35,515 nucleotides of DNA from Actinomycetes bacterium (lineage in GTDB: Bacteria > Actinomycetota > Actinomycetes > Mycobacteriales > Mycobacteriaceae), in contig JAHZJB010000041.1 of the NCBI GenBank assembly GCA_022601135.1, positions 1 to 35,515 on the forward strand, written 5' to 3'. Below are positions 9,563 through 19,937 of this stretch, piece by piece. The notes beneath the pieces were generated by a model that was given only the letters and a program-made list of their open reading frames with translations, was not told the DNA's origin and made no database searches. How positions within the stretch are numbered: position 1 is the stretch's first letter; each line of letters begins with the position of its first letter. Made by a program: the position numbers and the translations under genes.

Positions 9563-11050
9563 CTACCCGACGACGGCACGTACCGCTGCGGCGAACGCAT
9601 CTCCGCGGTGTGCGTAGCCGCTGAACTGATCGAATGAGGCGCCTGCCGGGGCGAGAAGCACGGTGTCGCCCGGCCGAGCCAGGCTGCGGGCGGCGTCGAC
9701 CACAGCGTTCATCACCGCGTCGGCCACCGACCGCTCTCCTACGTCCACGGCTTGAGTCACATATGTAACATCTGACTCAGAGGAATCAGCTTTCTCAAGC
9801 ATGTCAGAATCCTCCCCCGTCACAAGCTCCACAACGGGGACATCCGGTGCGTGTCGCGATAACGCCTTGCCCATGACGATGCGGTCCTCGCCGATAAGCA
9901 CCACACCGACCAGTCGGCCGGCGATCGCCGAGACCAGCCCGTCGACCGAGGCGCCCTTGAGTAGGCCCCCGGCCACCCAGACCACGCTGGGATAGCCACT
10001 GATCGAGGCCTGGGCAGCATGCGGATTGGTGGCCTTCGAGTCATCCACGTAGGTGATTCCGTCAGCGACCGCGACGACTTCCGCACGGTGCCGCCCCACC
10101 CGGAAAGTCGCCAGCGCGTCGGCGATCGCCGCTGCCGGCACGCTCACCGCACGCGCCAGACACGCCGCCGCCAGCGCATCGAGCTCGCCAACCGGGCCAC
10201 CGACCGGGATGTCGGCCGTCTCGGCGAGCACCAGCGCGTCCCCGGACTCTCCATCGCCGAACGCCCTGTCGACGAGGCGCCCCGCACGGACGCCGACCTC
10301 CCCGGGCCCGGGCTCGCCCAACCGGAAACCCACCCGCATCTCGGCCGGGGACGCCGCCAGCAGCTGGGCCGCGACCGGGTCATCGAGTCCGCCGACCGCC
10401 ACCCGCCCGGTCAGCGCACCAGCCTTGGCCTGCGCGTACGCCTGAAAAGAGCCATGCCAGTCCAGGTGGTCCTCGGCGACATTGAGCACGACCCCCGCAT
10501 CCGGGCGAAGCGAGGGCGCCCAGTGCAGCTGAAAACTCGACAGCTCGACGGCGAACACATCGACAGGTTTGTCCAGCAGTTCGAGAACCGGTTGACCGAT
10601 GTTGCCGCACAGCGCTGCCCGCCGTCCTGCCGCCTCGAGCATCGCGTAGAGCATCGATGTCGTCGTCGTCTTGCCGTTGGTTCCTGTCACGACCAGCCAT
10701 TGCCGTGGCGGACCGTACCGGCCCGACTGGTCCAGGCGCCAGGCCAACTCGACGTCTCCCCAAACCGGAACCCCTGCCGCAGCGGCCGCAGCCAGTACCG
10801 GCGCGGTGGGTGGGAGTCCGGGGCTGGTGACCACGAGCGTGAAGTCGGCGAGCTGCTCGACGGCGCTGCCGGGGTCGACGACGGCCACTCCTTGTTGCGC
10901 GTACGACGTCAGCGCCGACAGGTTGTCATCGGTGAGCGTTCCGCGCACCCCCAGCGCGGCCAGGGCGGTGAGCACCGCGCGGCCGGTAATCCCCGCACCC
11001 GCCACCAGAACGGCGGCGCCAGGCTCGATCAAGTCCAACGTCTCAGCCAC
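9563..11050 (-). CDS. murD: UDP-N-acetylmuramoyl-L-alanine--D-glutamate ligase MurD
   Basis: MurD adds D-Glu to the growing stem peptide. This 495-residue protein shows the Mur ligase ATPase motif [12 protein letters not shown] (GTNGKTTT at 123-130), [22 protein letters not shown] and [11 protein letters not shown] use the GTG at 11050 (VAETLDL). A TTG directly before it at 11053 is also possible and neither has a clear ribosome binding site. Both overlap the 3' end of mraY. The section encoding [18 protein letters not shown] near residues 410-430 is unusually A+T-rich and differs from the M. tuberculosis protein there. Confidence 0.95.
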   Translation of the reverse strand: MAETLDLIEPGAAVLVAGAGITGRAVLTALAALGVRGTLTDDNLSALTSYAQQGVAVVDPGSAVEQLADFTLVVTSPGLPPTAPVLAAAAAAGVPVWGDVELAWRLDQSGRYGPPRQWLVVTGTNGKTTTTSMLYAMLEAAGRRAALCGNIGQPVLELLDKPVDVFAVELSSFQLHWAPSLRPDAGVVLNVAEDHLDWHGSFQAYAQAKAGALTGRVAVGGLDDPVAAQLLAASPAEMRVGFRLGEPGPGEVGVRAGRLVDRAFGDGESGDALVLAETADIPVGGPVGELDALAAACLARAVSVPAAAIADALATFRVGRHRAEVVAVADGITYVDDSKATNPHAAQASISGYPSVVWVAGGLLKGASVDGLVSAIAGRLVGVVLIGEDRIVMGKALSRHAPDVPVVELVTGEDSDMLEKADSSESDVTYVTQAVDVGERSVADAVMNAVVDAARSLARPGDTVLLAPAGASFDQFSGYAHRGDAFAAAVRAVVG

Positions 11051-12122
11051 CAACGGTGGTCAGCCACTCGCCATAGAACAGCGCCACACCCAGCCCGCAG
11101 GCGATCGCGGTCAGCAGCCAGAAACGAATGATGACGGTCGTCTCGGCCCAGCCCACAAGCTCGAAATGGTGGTGGAAAGGCGCCATGCGGAACACCCGGC
11201 GACCGGTGGTGCGGAAGGCCATGATCTGCACAACCACCGAGGTGACCTCGGCGACGAACAGGGCGCCGATAACCACTGCGAGCATTTCCGTCCGGCTGGT
11301 GACCGACAGGCCGGCGATGATGCCGCCCAGCGCCAACGAGCCGGTATCGCCCATGAAGATCTTGGCCGGTGCGGCGTTCCACCACAGGAAGCCGACGCAC
11401 GCTCCCGCGGTGGCCGCCGCGACGATCGCCAGGTCCAGGGGGTCACGCACGTTGTAGCAGCCCACCCCCGGGCTGGTGGCGCAGGCGTTGCGGAACTGCC
11501 AAAAGGTGATCAACACATACGCCGCGCAGACCATCGCCATGGCACCGGCCGCCAGCCCGTCCAGCCCGTCGGTGAAATTAACCGCGTTGGACCAAGCGCT
11601 GACGATCACCACGCAGAACAGCACGAAGACCGCGGGTGTGAGGGTCACCGTCGCGATCTCCCGGACATACGACAACTCCGGACTGCCCGGTGTCAACCCG
11701 GCGGGATTGCGGAACTGCAGGGCCAGCACGCCGAACAGCACGGCCGCGACCAGCATCCCGACGGTCTTCGTGGTCTTGTTCAGCCCAAGGTTGCGCGCCC
11801 GCCGGATCTTGATCAGGTCGTCGACGAATCCCACGGCACCGAGCGCGGTCGCCAGCCCCAGCAGGAGCAGGCCAGAGGCCGTCGGGCCCCCACCGCCGAT
11901 CAACAAGCCGACCAAGTGTGTGCCGAGATAGCTGGCCCAGATGCCGGCCACGATCGCGACCCCACCCATCGACGGGGTGCCGCGTTTCTTGTGATGGCTG
12001 GGTGGACCGTCCGCGCGGATTTCCTGACCGAATCCCTGCCGAGTGAAGAGCTTGATCAGCACCGGAGTCAGGAGGATCGACACCGTCAGGGCGATCCCGA
12101 CCGCGATGAGTATCTGCATCAT
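11043..12122 (-). CDS. mraY: Phospho-MurNAc-pentapeptide transferase MraY
   Basis: MraY transfers phospho-MurNAc-pentapeptide to undecaprenyl phosphate, forming lipid I in the membrane. This 359-residue polytopic protein (about ten helices) carries the family motifs [56 protein letters not shown] and the catalytic FHHHFE near the C-terminus. The ATG at 12122 overlaps the murF stop in an ATGA and gives the same length as M. tuberculosis MraY; a TTG two codons upstream is less likely. Confidence 0.97.
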   Translation of the reverse strand: MMQILIAVGIALTVSILLTPVLIKLFTRQGFGQEIRADGPPSHHKKRGTPSMGGVAIVAGIWASYLGTHLVGLLIGGGGPTASGLLLLGLATALGAVGFVDDLIKIRRARNLGLNKTTKTVGMLVAAVLFGVLALQFRNPAGLTPGSPELSYVREIATVTLTPAVFVLFCVVIVSAWSNAVNFTDGLDGLAAGAMAMVCAAYVLITFWQFRNACATSPGVGCYNVRDPLDLAIVAAATAGACVGFLWWNAAPAKIFMGDTGSLALGGIIAGLSVTSRTEMLAVVIGALFVAEVTSVVVQIMAFRTTGRRVFRMAPFHHHFELVGWAETTVIIRFWLLTAIACGLGVALFYGEWLTTVGG

Positions 12123-13654
12123 CGGCAACCAGCCCCCTCGTCGGGGACATCGGCGACCAAGGCCTCGGCCAACGCGCCGAGCCCCGCAGCATTCGATGCC
12201 TTCACCAACACCACGTCACCGCTGCCGAGTTCGGCGCGCAGCAGTTCCAGTGCGGCGTCGGCGTCGGCGACCGCGACCGCCTCAGACCCCCACGACCCCT
12301 CCATGACCGCCCCGTGCAGCATGGCGCTCATAGGCCTCCCGGTCCCGACGACGATGAGTCGAGAGATATCTAAGCGCACCGCCAGCCTGCCGATGCGGTC
12401 ATGCTCGAGTATCGCTTCCTCACCGAGCTCGGCCATCTCACCCAGCACCGCCCAACTCCGGCTTCCCGGGGGTCCCTGGCGGCCCATCCAGGCCAGCGCC
12501 TTGAGCCCGGCGCCCATCGAGTCCGGGTTGGCGTTGTAGGCGTCGTTGACGATCGTCACACCATCGCCGCGAGTGCTTACCTGCATGCGCCGCCGCGAGG
12601 CCGGGCCGGCCGTGCGCAACGCCGTCGCAACCTGCTCCAGGTCAGCGCCGCATTCGAGGGCGACGGCAGCGGCGCACAAGGCATTGGACACCTGATGGTC
12701 GCCGTGTACCGCCAGCGAGACGGCTGCCCGGCCGCCACGGGCACACAGCGTGAAGGACGGCCGGGCAAGCGGGTCGAGAACAACATCCTCAGCCCAGACG
12801 TCCGCGCGCACCCCGCCCGCCGAGGTTGCCGAGGACCGGCCCACCCGCACCACCCGCGCCGCGGTCTTGTCGGCCATCTGAGCCACCACGGAATCATCGA
12901 CGTTGAGGATCACAACTCCGGACGCCGGGACGGCCGCCGGCAACTCGGACTTCGTCGCAGCGATTGCCTCGCGCGATCCGAACTCGCCCAGATGAGCGGT
13001 ACCCACGTTCAGGACCGCCGCGATCGACGGTGGCGCGATCTCGGCGAGCGCGGCGATGTTGCCCGGATGCCGGGCCGACATCTCCAGTACGAGGTAATCA
13101 GTGGAGCGGGTGGCCCGCAGCACCGTCCATGGATGCCCGAGCTCGTTGTTGAAGGAGCCGGGCGGTGCGATCACCTCGCCCAATGGGGCCAGCACCGCCG
13201 CGATCAAGTCCTTTGTCGACGTCTTGCCCGACGATCCGGTGAGACCGACGATGGTCAGCCCGTGGGCGACCAGATCGGCGGCCACCGCGGCAGCCAGTTT
13301 CGCCAAGCCTGCCAGCACCGCGGCGCCCGAGCCGTCGGAGTCGAACTCCAAGACACCCGCAGTAGCTCCGGAACGCGCACCCGGGCCTGGCTGCGGGTCG
13401 ACGACGATTGCGGGCACGCCGACCGGGCGGGCCGCCAACACCGCTACCGCGCCGGCGGCCATGGCGGCCGAGGCGAAGTCGTGACCGTCGGAACGCGCGC
13501 CCGGCAGCGCCAGGAACAGCCCGCCGGCCGTCACCGCCCGGGAGTCGAATTCGACGCTTCCAGTGACGCGGGTCGTGGCGGCCCGGTCGGCGTCGATGTC
13601 GGTGAGGCGGCCTCCGGTGATCTCGGCGATCTGGGCCAGCGAGAGTTCGATCAC
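12119..13654 (-). CDS. murF: UDP-MurNAc-tripeptide--D-Ala-D-Ala ligase MurF
   Basis: MurF adds D-Ala-D-Ala to complete the pentapeptide. The 511-residue protein contains the N-terminal substrate domain with [20 protein letters not shown] and the ATPase loop [14 protein letters not shown] (GSSGKTST at 140-147). These are followed by [24 protein letters not shown] and the C-terminal [11 protein letters not shown] and GEMAELGEE. The GTG at 13654 overlaps the murE stop in a GTGA and gives the expected length of about 510. The reading frame stays open upstream inside murE, but that sequence is not family-like. Confidence 0.96.
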   Translation of the reverse strand: MIELSLAQIAEITGGRLTDIDADRAATTRVTGSVEFDSRAVTAGGLFLALPGARSDGHDFASAAMAAGAVAVLAARPVGVPAIVVDPQPGPGARSGATAGVLEFDSDGSGAAVLAGLAKLAAAVAADLVAHGLTIVGLTGSSGKTSTKDLIAAVLAPLGEVIAPPGSFNNELGHPWTVLRATRSTDYLVLEMSARHPGNIAALAEIAPPSIAAVLNVGTAHLGEFGSREAIAATKSELPAAVPASGVVILNVDDSVVAQMADKTAARVVRVGRSSATSAGGVRADVWAEDVVLDPLARPSFTLCARGGRAAVSLAVHGDHQVSNALCAAAVALECGADLEQVATALRTAGPASRRRMQVSTRGDGVTIVNDAYNANPDSMGAGLKALAWMGRQGPPGSRSWAVLGEMAELGEEAILEHDRIGRLAVRLDISRLIVVGTGRPMSAMLHGAVMEGSWGSEAVAVADADAALELLRAELGSGDVVLVKASNAAGLGALAEALVADVPDEGAGCR

Positions 13655-15189
13655 CTGCTGGCCCCCGGGGACGTCAAGGCCTGCAGGGCGCGGAGCAGCT
13701 CGTCGCGGTCGTCGAACGGCCGTGTTCGGCCCCGGCTGGTCTGGCCTGCCTCGTGCCCCTTGCCGGCGATCAACACGATGTCGCCGGTTCGCGCCCATGC
13801 GACCGCGTGCTCGATCGCCGCACGCCGGTCGCCGATTTCCACCACCTCGGCCGTGCCGGGGGCCGCGCCCGACGCGATCGCGGCACGAATAGCGGCGGGA
13901 TCCTCGTCGCGCGGATTGTCGTCGGTCACCACCACCAGGTCGGCCAGTTCGCCGGCCACCTGTCCCATCGGCTCTCGCTTGCCCTGGTCACGGTTGCCCC
14001 CGGCGCCGAACACGACGGCGAGTCGGCCGTTGGCCTGCTGGCGCAGGGTCTGCAGGACGGCGCGCAACGCTCCGGGCTTGTGCGCATAGTCGACGAGAGC
14101 AAGGAATTGTTGTCCGGTGTCGACCGCCTCCAGCCGCCCGGGCACGGTGGCCACCCGCAGCCCAAGGGCCGCCTGCTCCGGCGACACCCCCACCGCATCC
14201 AGCAGCGCAACCGCGAGCAGACCGTTGGCCACGTTGTAGCGCCCGGGCAACGAGATCCTCAGAGCGTGATGGACGCCGGCCGGGTCCACCGCGAGAAAGT
14301 CCTGGCTGCCGCCCTCACCGGTGGTGATGTCATCGACAACCCAGTCGGCCGTTCCCGTCACACTCACCGTGACCGGCCGGTGCGCCCGCGCGGCCATCGC
14401 CCTACCCCAATGATCATCGACACAGACCACCGACAGCGCCGCGTGTGCCACCGACTCCGGGTCGAACAGTCGGGCCTTGGCCTCGAAGTATTCCTCCATC
14501 GACTGGTGAAAGTCCAGGTGGTCGCGCGACAGATTGGTGAATCCACCCACCGCGAATGCCACCCCGTCGACGCGGCCGAGGCTGAGCGCATGGCTGGATA
14601 CTTCCATCACGACTGTGTCCACGCCCCGCTCCACCATCAGGGCCAGCAGCGCCTGCAACTGCGGGGCTTCCGGCGTGGTGAGTCCGCTGGGCTGCTCGCG
14701 TCCATCGATACGGACGCCGACGGTGCCGATCAACCCAGGCATCCGGCCCGCCGAACGCAGGCCCGCCTCGACGAGATAGGCCGTGGTGGTCTTGCCGGAG
14801 GTGCCGGTGACACCGATGACGCGCAGCCGCTCTGACGGATTGCCGTACACAGCTGAGGACACTTCCCCCAGCACTGCCCGCGGCGCCGGGTGGACCAGCA
14901 CTGGCACCCCTGGCGCGCCTCCGATCTCGGCCACGCCGTCCCGGTCGGTCAGGACAGCGACCGCACCGCGCGCTACGGCATCGGCTGCGTAGCGGCCACC
15001 GTGCGCCCGGGCGCCAGGTAGCGCGGCGAACAGGTCCCCTGGCTCGGCATCTTGACCCCGCAGGGTGACACCGGTGATCCGGATGTCGGGCACCTCCGCC
15101 GCCGGTGCGGTCTGCAGTGACACGCCGGGCAGCAGATCGGCGACGGTGGCCAGCGGCAGGCCGACGGGATGGGAGGGTCGCAGATTCAT
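13651..15189 (-). CDS. murE: UDP-MurNAc-tripeptide synthetase MurE (meso-diaminopimelate adding)
   Basis: MurE adds the third stem residue. The 512-residue protein has ATP loop GTSGKTTT (129-136), the lysine expected to be carbamylated in [11 protein letters not shown] (K238) and the substrate motif DNPRDEDP (424-431). The DNPR form is diagnostic of meso-diaminopimelate specificity, as expected for mycobacterial peptidoglycan. The start is the ATG at 15189, 33 bases after the pbpB stop. In M. tuberculosis several extra genes including PE_PGRS38 separate murE from pbpB; here they are absent and the ancestral compact order remains. Confidence 0.97.
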   Translation of the reverse strand: MNLRPSHPVGLPLATVADLLPGVSLQTAPAAEVPDIRITGVTLRGQDAEPGDLFAALPGARAHGGRYAADAVARGAVAVLTDRDGVAEIGGAPGVPVLVHPAPRAVLGEVSSAVYGNPSERLRVIGVTGTSGKTTTAYLVEAGLRSAGRMPGLIGTVGVRIDGREQPSGLTTPEAPQLQALLALMVERGVDTVVMEVSSHALSLGRVDGVAFAVGGFTNLSRDHLDFHQSMEEYFEAKARLFDPESVAHAALSVVCVDDHWGRAMAARAHRPVTVSVTGTADWVVDDITTGEGGSQDFLAVDPAGVHHALRISLPGRYNVANGLLAVALLDAVGVSPEQAALGLRVATVPGRLEAVDTGQQFLALVDYAHKPGALRAVLQTLRQQANGRLAVVFGAGGNRDQGKREPMGQVAGELADLVVVTDDNPRDEDPAAIRAAIASGAAPGTAEVVEIGDRRAAIEHAVAWARTGDIVLIAGKGHEAGQTSRGRTRPFDDRDELLRALQALTSPGASR

Positions 15190-15222
15190 GGCCCTGACAC
15201 AGTACCGACCGTGTCGATCGGC

Positions 15223-17196
15223 TCAGCCCGCCTGAAGGGTCAGCGGGGCGCCCGGATCCGCCGACAGCGGCACGTTTTCCCGGCGCAACAACCAGGAGGT
15301 GATGTTGTGGAACAGGGGCGCTGCCGACGAACCGGGCGAGCCGTCGGCGGCTCGATGCGGCGCGTCCAACATCACTCCGACGACGTAGCGTGGGTCATCG
15401 GCCGGAGCCATTCCCGCGAAGGTGATCCAGTACACGTCGTCGTAGTAGCAACCACAACCCGGATCGATCTGCTGGGCGGTGCCGGTCTTGCCGGCGATCT
15501 GGTATCCCTCGACCGCGGCTTGCGGGCCGGTGCCCTGCTGAACACCGCGCGGATCGCGCTGTACGACCGACCGGAACATGTCGCGCACCGTGCGGGCGGT
15601 GGCGGCCGACACCACCCGAACGCCATCGGGTCGAGGCTCTTCTGATCGAGTGCCATCCGGTGCGATCGTCGCCTTGACAATACGCGGCGAGATGCGCACC
15701 CCATCGTTGGCAATGGCCTGGTACAGGCCGCTCATCTGCAACAGGGTCATCGAAAGGCCCTGCCCGATGGGCAAGTTGGAAAAAGTGCTGCCCGACCACT
15801 GGTCGATCGGAGGCACCAAACCGGCACTCTCGCCGGGCAACCCAACGTTGGTCCGCTGCCCCAGACCGAACTTCCGCAACATCTCGGCGTAGCGCTCGGG
15901 ACCGATCCGCTGCGCCAGCATCAACGTGCCCACGTTTGACGACTTTCCGAAGACGCCGGTGGTGGTGAGCGGGATCACCCCGTGCTCCCACGCGTCGCCG
16001 ACGTTCACCCCGCCCATCGTGATGGAGCCCGGAACCTGCAGCACCTCATCGGGTTTGGACAGACCTAGCTCGATGACGGTCGCGGCGGTGACGATCTTGT
16101 TCACCGAGCCCGGTTCGAACGGCGACGACACCGGCAGGTTGCCGAGCTCGCGATCCGCCTGGCGGCTGAGGTCCTGGCCGGGGTCGAAGGTGTTGTCGTT
16201 GGACATCGCCAACACCTCGCCGGTCTTGGCATCAAGCACCACCGCCGAGGCGTTCTTGGCCCCAGATACGTCCTTTGCCAGCTGCACCTGTTGCTGGACG
16301 TAGAACTGGATGTCGTCGTCGATGGTCAGCATCACGGTCGAACCGTTCACCGTGTCGTGCCGATTGCGATAGCTGCCCGGGATGACCACGCCGTCGGAAC
16401 CGCGATCATAGGTCACCGAACCGTCGGTGCCGGCCAGCACCGCGTCCAACGAGTCCTCCAGCCCCAGCAGGCCGTGGCCGTCCCAGTCGATGCCGCCGAC
16501 GACGTTGGCCGCCAGCACCCCGCCGGGGTATTGGCGCACGTCCTGCCGCTCTGAGCCGACTTCCGGGAACTTCTTGGTGACGTTGTCGGCGATCGCCGGA
16601 TCGACGGCCCGCGCGAGGTAGACGAACGTTTCGCTGCTTCGCAGCTTCTTGAGCACCGTGGAACTGTCCGGTTTGTTGTCCAGCAGGTCGGCCACCCCGG
16701 CGGCGATCTCACGCAGCCGCCTGTCCGGTTCCGGAGCGTCCGAAGCCGCCGATCTGGCCTCCTCCAACTGCTTGCGAATCTTGACCGGCTGGAAGGTCAG
16801 GGCGCGGGCCTCGATGGTGAACGCCAGCTTGTCGCCGCGACGATCGATGATCGCGCCACGCAACGCAGCGTCGATATCGGTTACCTTCAGCTGGCTGGCC
16901 GCCTCGGCGCGCAGCCCCTCCGCACGCGGCACCTGCAGGGTGAACAATTGCGCAGTTGCGACGACCAGCAGCAGGAAGATCGCGGCGTTTCCGGCGCGAT
17001 GCCGGAATACGAACGATGCGCTGCGCAATCCGCTCTGGGGTACCGCCTGACGTGTGCGTCGTGACCGGGCGGAACGCTCCTGGGTGGGCGCAGCCTTCGC
17101 GGCCTTCGCCGACTTCGCGGACTTCGCCGATTTCGCGGACTTCGCCGATTTCGCCGATTTCGCCGCGCGGATCCGGCGGCCAGCCTCCCGGCTCAC
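15223..17196 (-). CDS. pbpB: Septal transpeptidase PbpB (FtsI/PBP3)
   Basis: This class B penicillin-binding protein of 657 residues cross-links septal peptidoglycan with FtsW. A cytoplasmic tail (1-66) is followed by one transmembrane helix (about 68-88), a dimerisation/pedestal region with the block ANVVGGIDWDGHGLLGLEDS, and the transpeptidase domain. The transpeptidase has SVNK (nucleophile S364, K367), SSN (419-421) and KTGTAQ (570-575). The Cys pair in DPGCGCYYDD is shared with M. tuberculosis PbpB. The N-terminus carries about eight near-perfect Ala-Lys-Ser/Ala repeats at residues 12-36, which I do not recall from the M. tuberculosis protein. The GTG start at 17196 overlaps the ftsL stop (GTGA). 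Confidence 0.96.
   Translation of the reverse strand: MSREAGRRIRAAKSAKSAKSAKSAKSAKSAKAAKAAPTQERSARSRRTRQAVPQSGLRSASFVFRHRAGNAAIFLLLVVATAQLFTLQVPRAEGLRAEAASQLKVTDIDAALRGAIIDRRGDKLAFTIEARALTFQPVKIRKQLEEARSAASDAPEPDRRLREIAAGVADLLDNKPDSSTVLKKLRSSETFVYLARAVDPAIADNVTKKFPEVGSERQDVRQYPGGVLAANVVGGIDWDGHGLLGLEDSLDAVLAGTDGSVTYDRGSDGVVIPGSYRNRHDTVNGSTVMLTIDDDIQFYVQQQVQLAKDVSGAKNASAVVLDAKTGEVLAMSNDNTFDPGQDLSRQADRELGNLPVSSPFEPGSVNKIVTAATVIELGLSKPDEVLQVPGSITMGGVNVGDAWEHGVIPLTTTGVFGKSSNVGTLMLAQRIGPERYAEMLRKFGLGQRTNVGLPGESAGLVPPIDQWSGSTFSNLPIGQGLSMTLLQMSGLYQAIANDGVRISPRIVKATIAPDGTRSEEPRPDGVRVVSAATARTVRDMFRSVVQRDPRGVQQGTGPQAAVEGYQIAGKTGTAQQIDPGCGCYYDDVYWITFAGMAPADDPRYVVGVMLDAPHRAADGSPGSSAAPLFHNITSWLLRRENVPLSADPGAPLTLQAG
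17089..17163 (-). repeat. 9-bp tandem repeat coding for an (Ala-Lys-Ser) array in PbpB
   Basis: About eight consecutive 9-base units, variants of GCGAAGTCC and GCGAAATCG, encode AKS-AKS-AKS-AKS-AKS-AKS-AKA-AKA at residues 12-36 of PbpB. The unit length is a multiple of three, so gain or loss of copies keeps the frame. The segment is basic and lies in the cytoplasmic tail ahead of the transmembrane helix. Confidence 0.9.
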
Positions 17197-18260
17197 GCCG
17201 GCCCGCCCGGTACGGGCCTGAACTGTTCCACGCCCACTGCGGCACCCGGCGGGCTCGGGACCTCCGGCAGGAGCGGGCCCGGTCCGAGGTCCGGCGGCGT
17301 ATCGAATCGGTCCGCCGGGGCGGCTATCCCGAGCCCAGGGGCCCCGGGTACCGCCAGCGGGCTGGGCCCGGGTGCAGGCAACTGGCCCGGGATGGTGTGC
17401 GGAGCCTCAAAACCCGGGGTGACCACCATCGGCCCCGGGGCCACACCCTGAACCGGACCCGGCAAGAGCCCTGGCACCTCGGGCCCACCCGTGACCGGAG
17501 GAATTCGGACCGGCACCTCAAGCGGCTCCACCACCCGCGGCGCCGGTGGAGGCGGCGGCGCAGGATCTGCCAACTCCAATTTCAGCGGCGGCGGCGGAAC
17601 CCCCTCGGCCGGCTTGGGTGTGCCGACCACAACCCAGTCGCCCGCCGCATCCTGCACCAGGTGCGCGGTTTCACGCGAGGGGATCATTCCCAGCTCCCGG
17701 GCGGCCTCCGCCAGGGCCGGTGCAGCCTGGGCCGCGAGCACGTCGCGCTCGAGGGCTTCCTTGTGCTGTATCAGCGCCTGATTCACCTGGCGGGCGTTGC
17801 CCAGTTGATACGAGCGCTCTGCGGCATCGGTGGACAGCCACAGCGTGACGCCGAGGCCGGCACCCAGGGCCGCGATGATCAAGACCACGAAGGGAACCCG
17901 TGCTACGAGAGTTCGGGGGTTCAGGTCGATGGCGGCCAGCCGTACCAGAATCCGCTGCCGAAGCGGTGTACGTACCACTTTGGGCGCCTTAGCTTTTCGC
18001 GCTTTCGACCGGGCCTTCGCTTGACTGGCGCTCTTGGGCCGGGACGGACCTTCCGTGGGCCGCCGTACCGGGCTGTTCTTCGGGACGGCCCGTTGCGGAC
18101 GCGCTTCGCGCGTGGGGGCACGCCGGTGCGGGGGCGCCTCGAGCAGCCGATTGGCTTCACGCCCTGCCCCGCGACCGCGACCGCCGCGCACCTGCGACTT
18201 CTTCCCGGATCGGGACTTCTTCCCGGAAACAGTGCCGCGTGCCGGCTTCTTTGCCTTCAT
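17193..18260 (-). CDS. ftsL: FtsL-like divisome protein (Rv2164c-like), proline-rich
   Basis: This 355-residue protein sits between rsmH and pbpB, the position of ftsL. A long basic N-terminus (1-115, rich in Arg and Lys) is followed by one transmembrane helix (about 121-143) and a coiled-coil-like stretch (about 146-195, with LGNARQVNQALIQHKEALERDVLA). The remainder, from about 212 to the end, is Pro-rich with almost no predicted fold. The topology and position match the mycobacterial FtsL described for Rv2164c; E. coli FtsL is only about 120 residues, so the Pro-rich extension is the oddity. FtsL helps activate FtsW-PbpB. The ATG at 18260 is 2 bases after the rsmH stop. Confidence 0.85.
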   Translation of the reverse strand: MKAKKPARGTVSGKKSRSGKKSQVRGGRGRGAGREANRLLEAPPHRRAPTREARPQRAVPKNSPVRRPTEGPSRPKSASQAKARSKARKAKAPKVVRTPLRQRILVRLAAIDLNPRTLVARVPFVVLIIAALGAGLGVTLWLSTDAAERSYQLGNARQVNQALIQHKEALERDVLAAQAAPALAEAARELGMIPSRETAHLVQDAAGDWVVVGTPKPAEGVPPPPLKLELADPAPPPPPAPRVVEPLEVPVRIPPVTGGPEVPGLLPGPVQGVAPGPMVVTPGFEAPHTIPGQLPAPGPSPLAVPGAPGLGIAAPADRFDTPPDLGPGPLLPEVPSPPGAAVGVEQFRPVPGGPA

Positions 18261-18262
18261 CG

Positions 18263-19450
18263 CTACTCCCCCCCAACTCGTTGCAGTGCGCGCAGGCGAA
18301 CCGGTGCGCTTCGAGGATTGCGTTCGATCTCCTCGGGGTCCGCTCGTTCGGCACCACGGGTCAGCGCGACGAACTCGGGACCGTACCCGGGCAGCTCTAC
18401 AGGCAGGCCCGGCGGCGTGCGGGACGCGGTGGCGGCAGCGAACTCACGCTTGACGATTCGGTCTTCCAGAGATTGGTAGGCCATCACGACGATTCGGCCG
18501 CCCGGGCGCAGGGCCGCCAAGGCCGCGGGGATCGCGTGGCGCAGCGATTCCAATTCCGCATTGACCGCGATGCGCAACGCCTGGAAGGTCCGCTTCGCCG
18601 GGTGCCCACCGGTGCGGCGCGCCGGCGCGGGTATGGCCCGGTAGAGCAGTTCAACGAGCTCGCTTGTGGTGGAGAACGGCGCGGTGGCACGGCGACGCAC
18701 GATGTGGGCGGCAATGCGGCTGGCGAAGCGTTCTTCCCCGAACTCGCGGAGCAAACGGGCCAGCGCCTGCTCGTCGAATGTGTTCACGATCTCCGCCGCG
18801 GTCAAGTCTGACTCGCTCCCCTCCGCATCCCCCCCCGGAACGCCCCCTCCGATGTCCATCCGCATGTCCAACGGAGCGTCCGTCGAGTAGGAAAATCCGC
18901 GCTCGGGCCGGTCGAGCTGCATCGACGACACACCGAGGTCGAACAGGATCCCGTCGACGCCCCCGTCGCCGGCCGCCGCGCCGGCGACGTCCGCGACACC
19001 GGCTAGACCCGCCATCCGGTCGTTGCGGGTGTGGACCAGCGTGATGCGATCGGCGAACGGGGCCAGGCGTTCAGCGGCGATTCGCAGCGCTTCGCTGTCG
19101 CGGTCCAGACCGATCAACCGGAGGCCCGCGAACTGGGTGAGCAACCGGTGGGCGTGACCACCGGCTCCCAGGGTGGCGTCCACCACGGTGGCGCCCGTGC
19201 CATCAGAATCCCGCCGGGTCAGAGCCGGGGCGAGCAACTCGACGCAGCGGTCCAGCAGGACCGGGACATGTGGCGCGTCGTCCACCATCGCAGCACCCCG
19301 AGGGATCGTGACGGCTCCTGCAGCGAGGTCCCTGCCCGAGTGTGCGAACCTGACGTCGGGGAAGTACGCCAGGGTCGGTTCGGGCAGAGGCCACACTGCA
19401 CGGGCCTGCGGGCCGGTGGCCAGATCAAAGAATGTCGCCGAGTGCTTCAT
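18263..19450 (-). CDS. rsmH: 16S rRNA (cytosine1402-N4)-methyltransferase RsmH (MraW)
   Basis: RsmH methylates N4 of C1402 in the ribosomal decoding centre. The 395-residue protein shows the SAM-binding motif [16 protein letters not shown] (about 89-104), [72 protein letters not shown] and a closing [16 protein letters not shown]. The start is uncertain. I use the ATG at 19450, which overlaps mraZ by 26 bases, because [15 protein letters not shown] just downstream aligns with the start of the M. tuberculosis protein. A GTG at 19396 (VWPLPEP) or ATG at 19288 (MVDDAPH) is also possible. Confidence 0.93.
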   Translation of the reverse strand: MKHSATFFDLATGPQARAVWPLPEPTLAYFPDVRFAHSGRDLAAGAVTIPRGAAMVDDAPHVPVLLDRCVELLAPALTRRDSDGTGATVVDATLGAGGHAHRLLTQFAGLRLIGLDRDSEALRIAAERLAPFADRITLVHTRNDRMAGLAGVADVAGAAAGDGGVDGILFDLGVSSMQLDRPERGFSYSTDAPLDMRMDIGGGVPGGDAEGSESDLTAAEIVNTFDEQALARLLREFGEERFASRIAAHIVRRRATAPFSTTSELVELLYRAIPAPARRTGGHPAKRTFQALRIAVNAELESLRHAIPAALAALRPGGRIVVMAYQSLEDRIVKREFAAATASRTPPGLPVELPGYGPEFVALTRGAERADPEEIERNPRSAPVRLRALQRVGGE

Positions 19451-19859
19451 CGCTGGCCGCGGAGAAGTTCTCTTCGTGAAGCTCCTGGTAGTCCTGCCAA
19501 GCCCGGGCGTCCCAGATCTCGAGAAACCCGATCGACCCCGTCACCACGCATTCCTTGGTGAGGTTGGCGTAGCGGCGGTGCTCCGCAGAGAGCGTGATGC
19601 GCCCTTGGGAATCCGGGAACTGCTCATCGGTGCTTGCCGCCAGGTTGCGCAGATAGGCGCGGGCCTCCGGGTTTCCGCGTTTCGCCTTGCCCGAGATCTC
19701 GGCGACCATCGCCTCGAACTCCGCACGCGGATGGACAGCGAGGCTGTGATCTTGACTCTTGGTGACCATCAACCCTCCTGTCAGTGCGTCGCGAAACTTG
19801 GCGGGCAACGTCAGCCGCCCCTTGTCATCCAGCTTTGGCGTGTAGGTGCCGAAGAACAT
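19425..19859 (-). CDS. mraZ: Transcriptional regulator MraZ
   Basis: This 144-residue protein has two SpoVT/AbrB-type repeats, marked by [14 protein letters not shown] near residue 10 and [16 protein letters not shown] near residue 85. It begins [15 protein letters not shown], the family hallmark. In E. coli MraZ binds direct TGGG repeats upstream of its own gene and represses the dcw operon, and similar repeats occur here 53-78 bases upstream. It is the first gene of the cluster. The ATG at 19859 is preceded by GAGGTGGCGAG, a weak ribosome binding site. Confidence 0.96.
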   Translation of the reverse strand: MFFGTYTPKLDDKGRLTLPAKFRDALTGGLMVTKSQDHSLAVHPRAEFEAMVAEISGKAKRGNPEARAYLRNLAASTDEQFPDSQGRITLSAEHRRYANLTKECVVTGSIGFLEIWDARAWQDYQELHEENFSAASDEALGDIL

Positions 19860-19912
19860 CTCGCCACCTCGCTCTGCCTGCTTCCGAACGGAACCCCGAT
19901 CGCTCCGCTGTC

Positions 19913-19937
19913 CGCCACTTTACCCCACATTCCCCCA
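19913..19937 (-). promoter_or_regulatory. Three 10-bp-phased MraZ-type boxes upstream of mraZ
   Basis: On the minus strand TGGGG (19937-19933), TGGGG (19927-19923) and TGGCG (19917-19913) repeat with exactly 10-bp spacing, i.e. 5-bp gaps, the arrangement described for E. coli MraZ operators. A further GTGGGG lies at 19979-19974. TAAAGT (19922-19917), a possible -10 hexamer, overlaps the boxes, which would suit repression. Binding is inferred from the pattern and the adjacent gene. Confidence 0.7.

Noticed and set aside
10671..12539. Open frame of 622 codons on the plus strand opposite murD-mraY-murF
   Set aside because: It is antisense to three clearly conserved genes and is rich in Arg, Pro, Ser and Ala with no recognisable domain, typical of mirror frames in high-G+C DNA.
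13655..13798. N-terminal extension of MurF inside murE
   Set aside because: Arg/Pro-rich shadow sequence; the GTGA overlap at 13654 gives the expected MurF start and length.
12401..14089. Open frame of 562 codons on the plus strand opposite murF and murE
   Set aside because: Same reason: shadow of conserved genes, no motif, no ribosome binding site.
17089..17163. CRISPR-like or intergenic satellite repeat
   Set aside because: The 9-base units are within the pbpB reading frame, have no spacers and keep codon phase, so they are a coding repeat.
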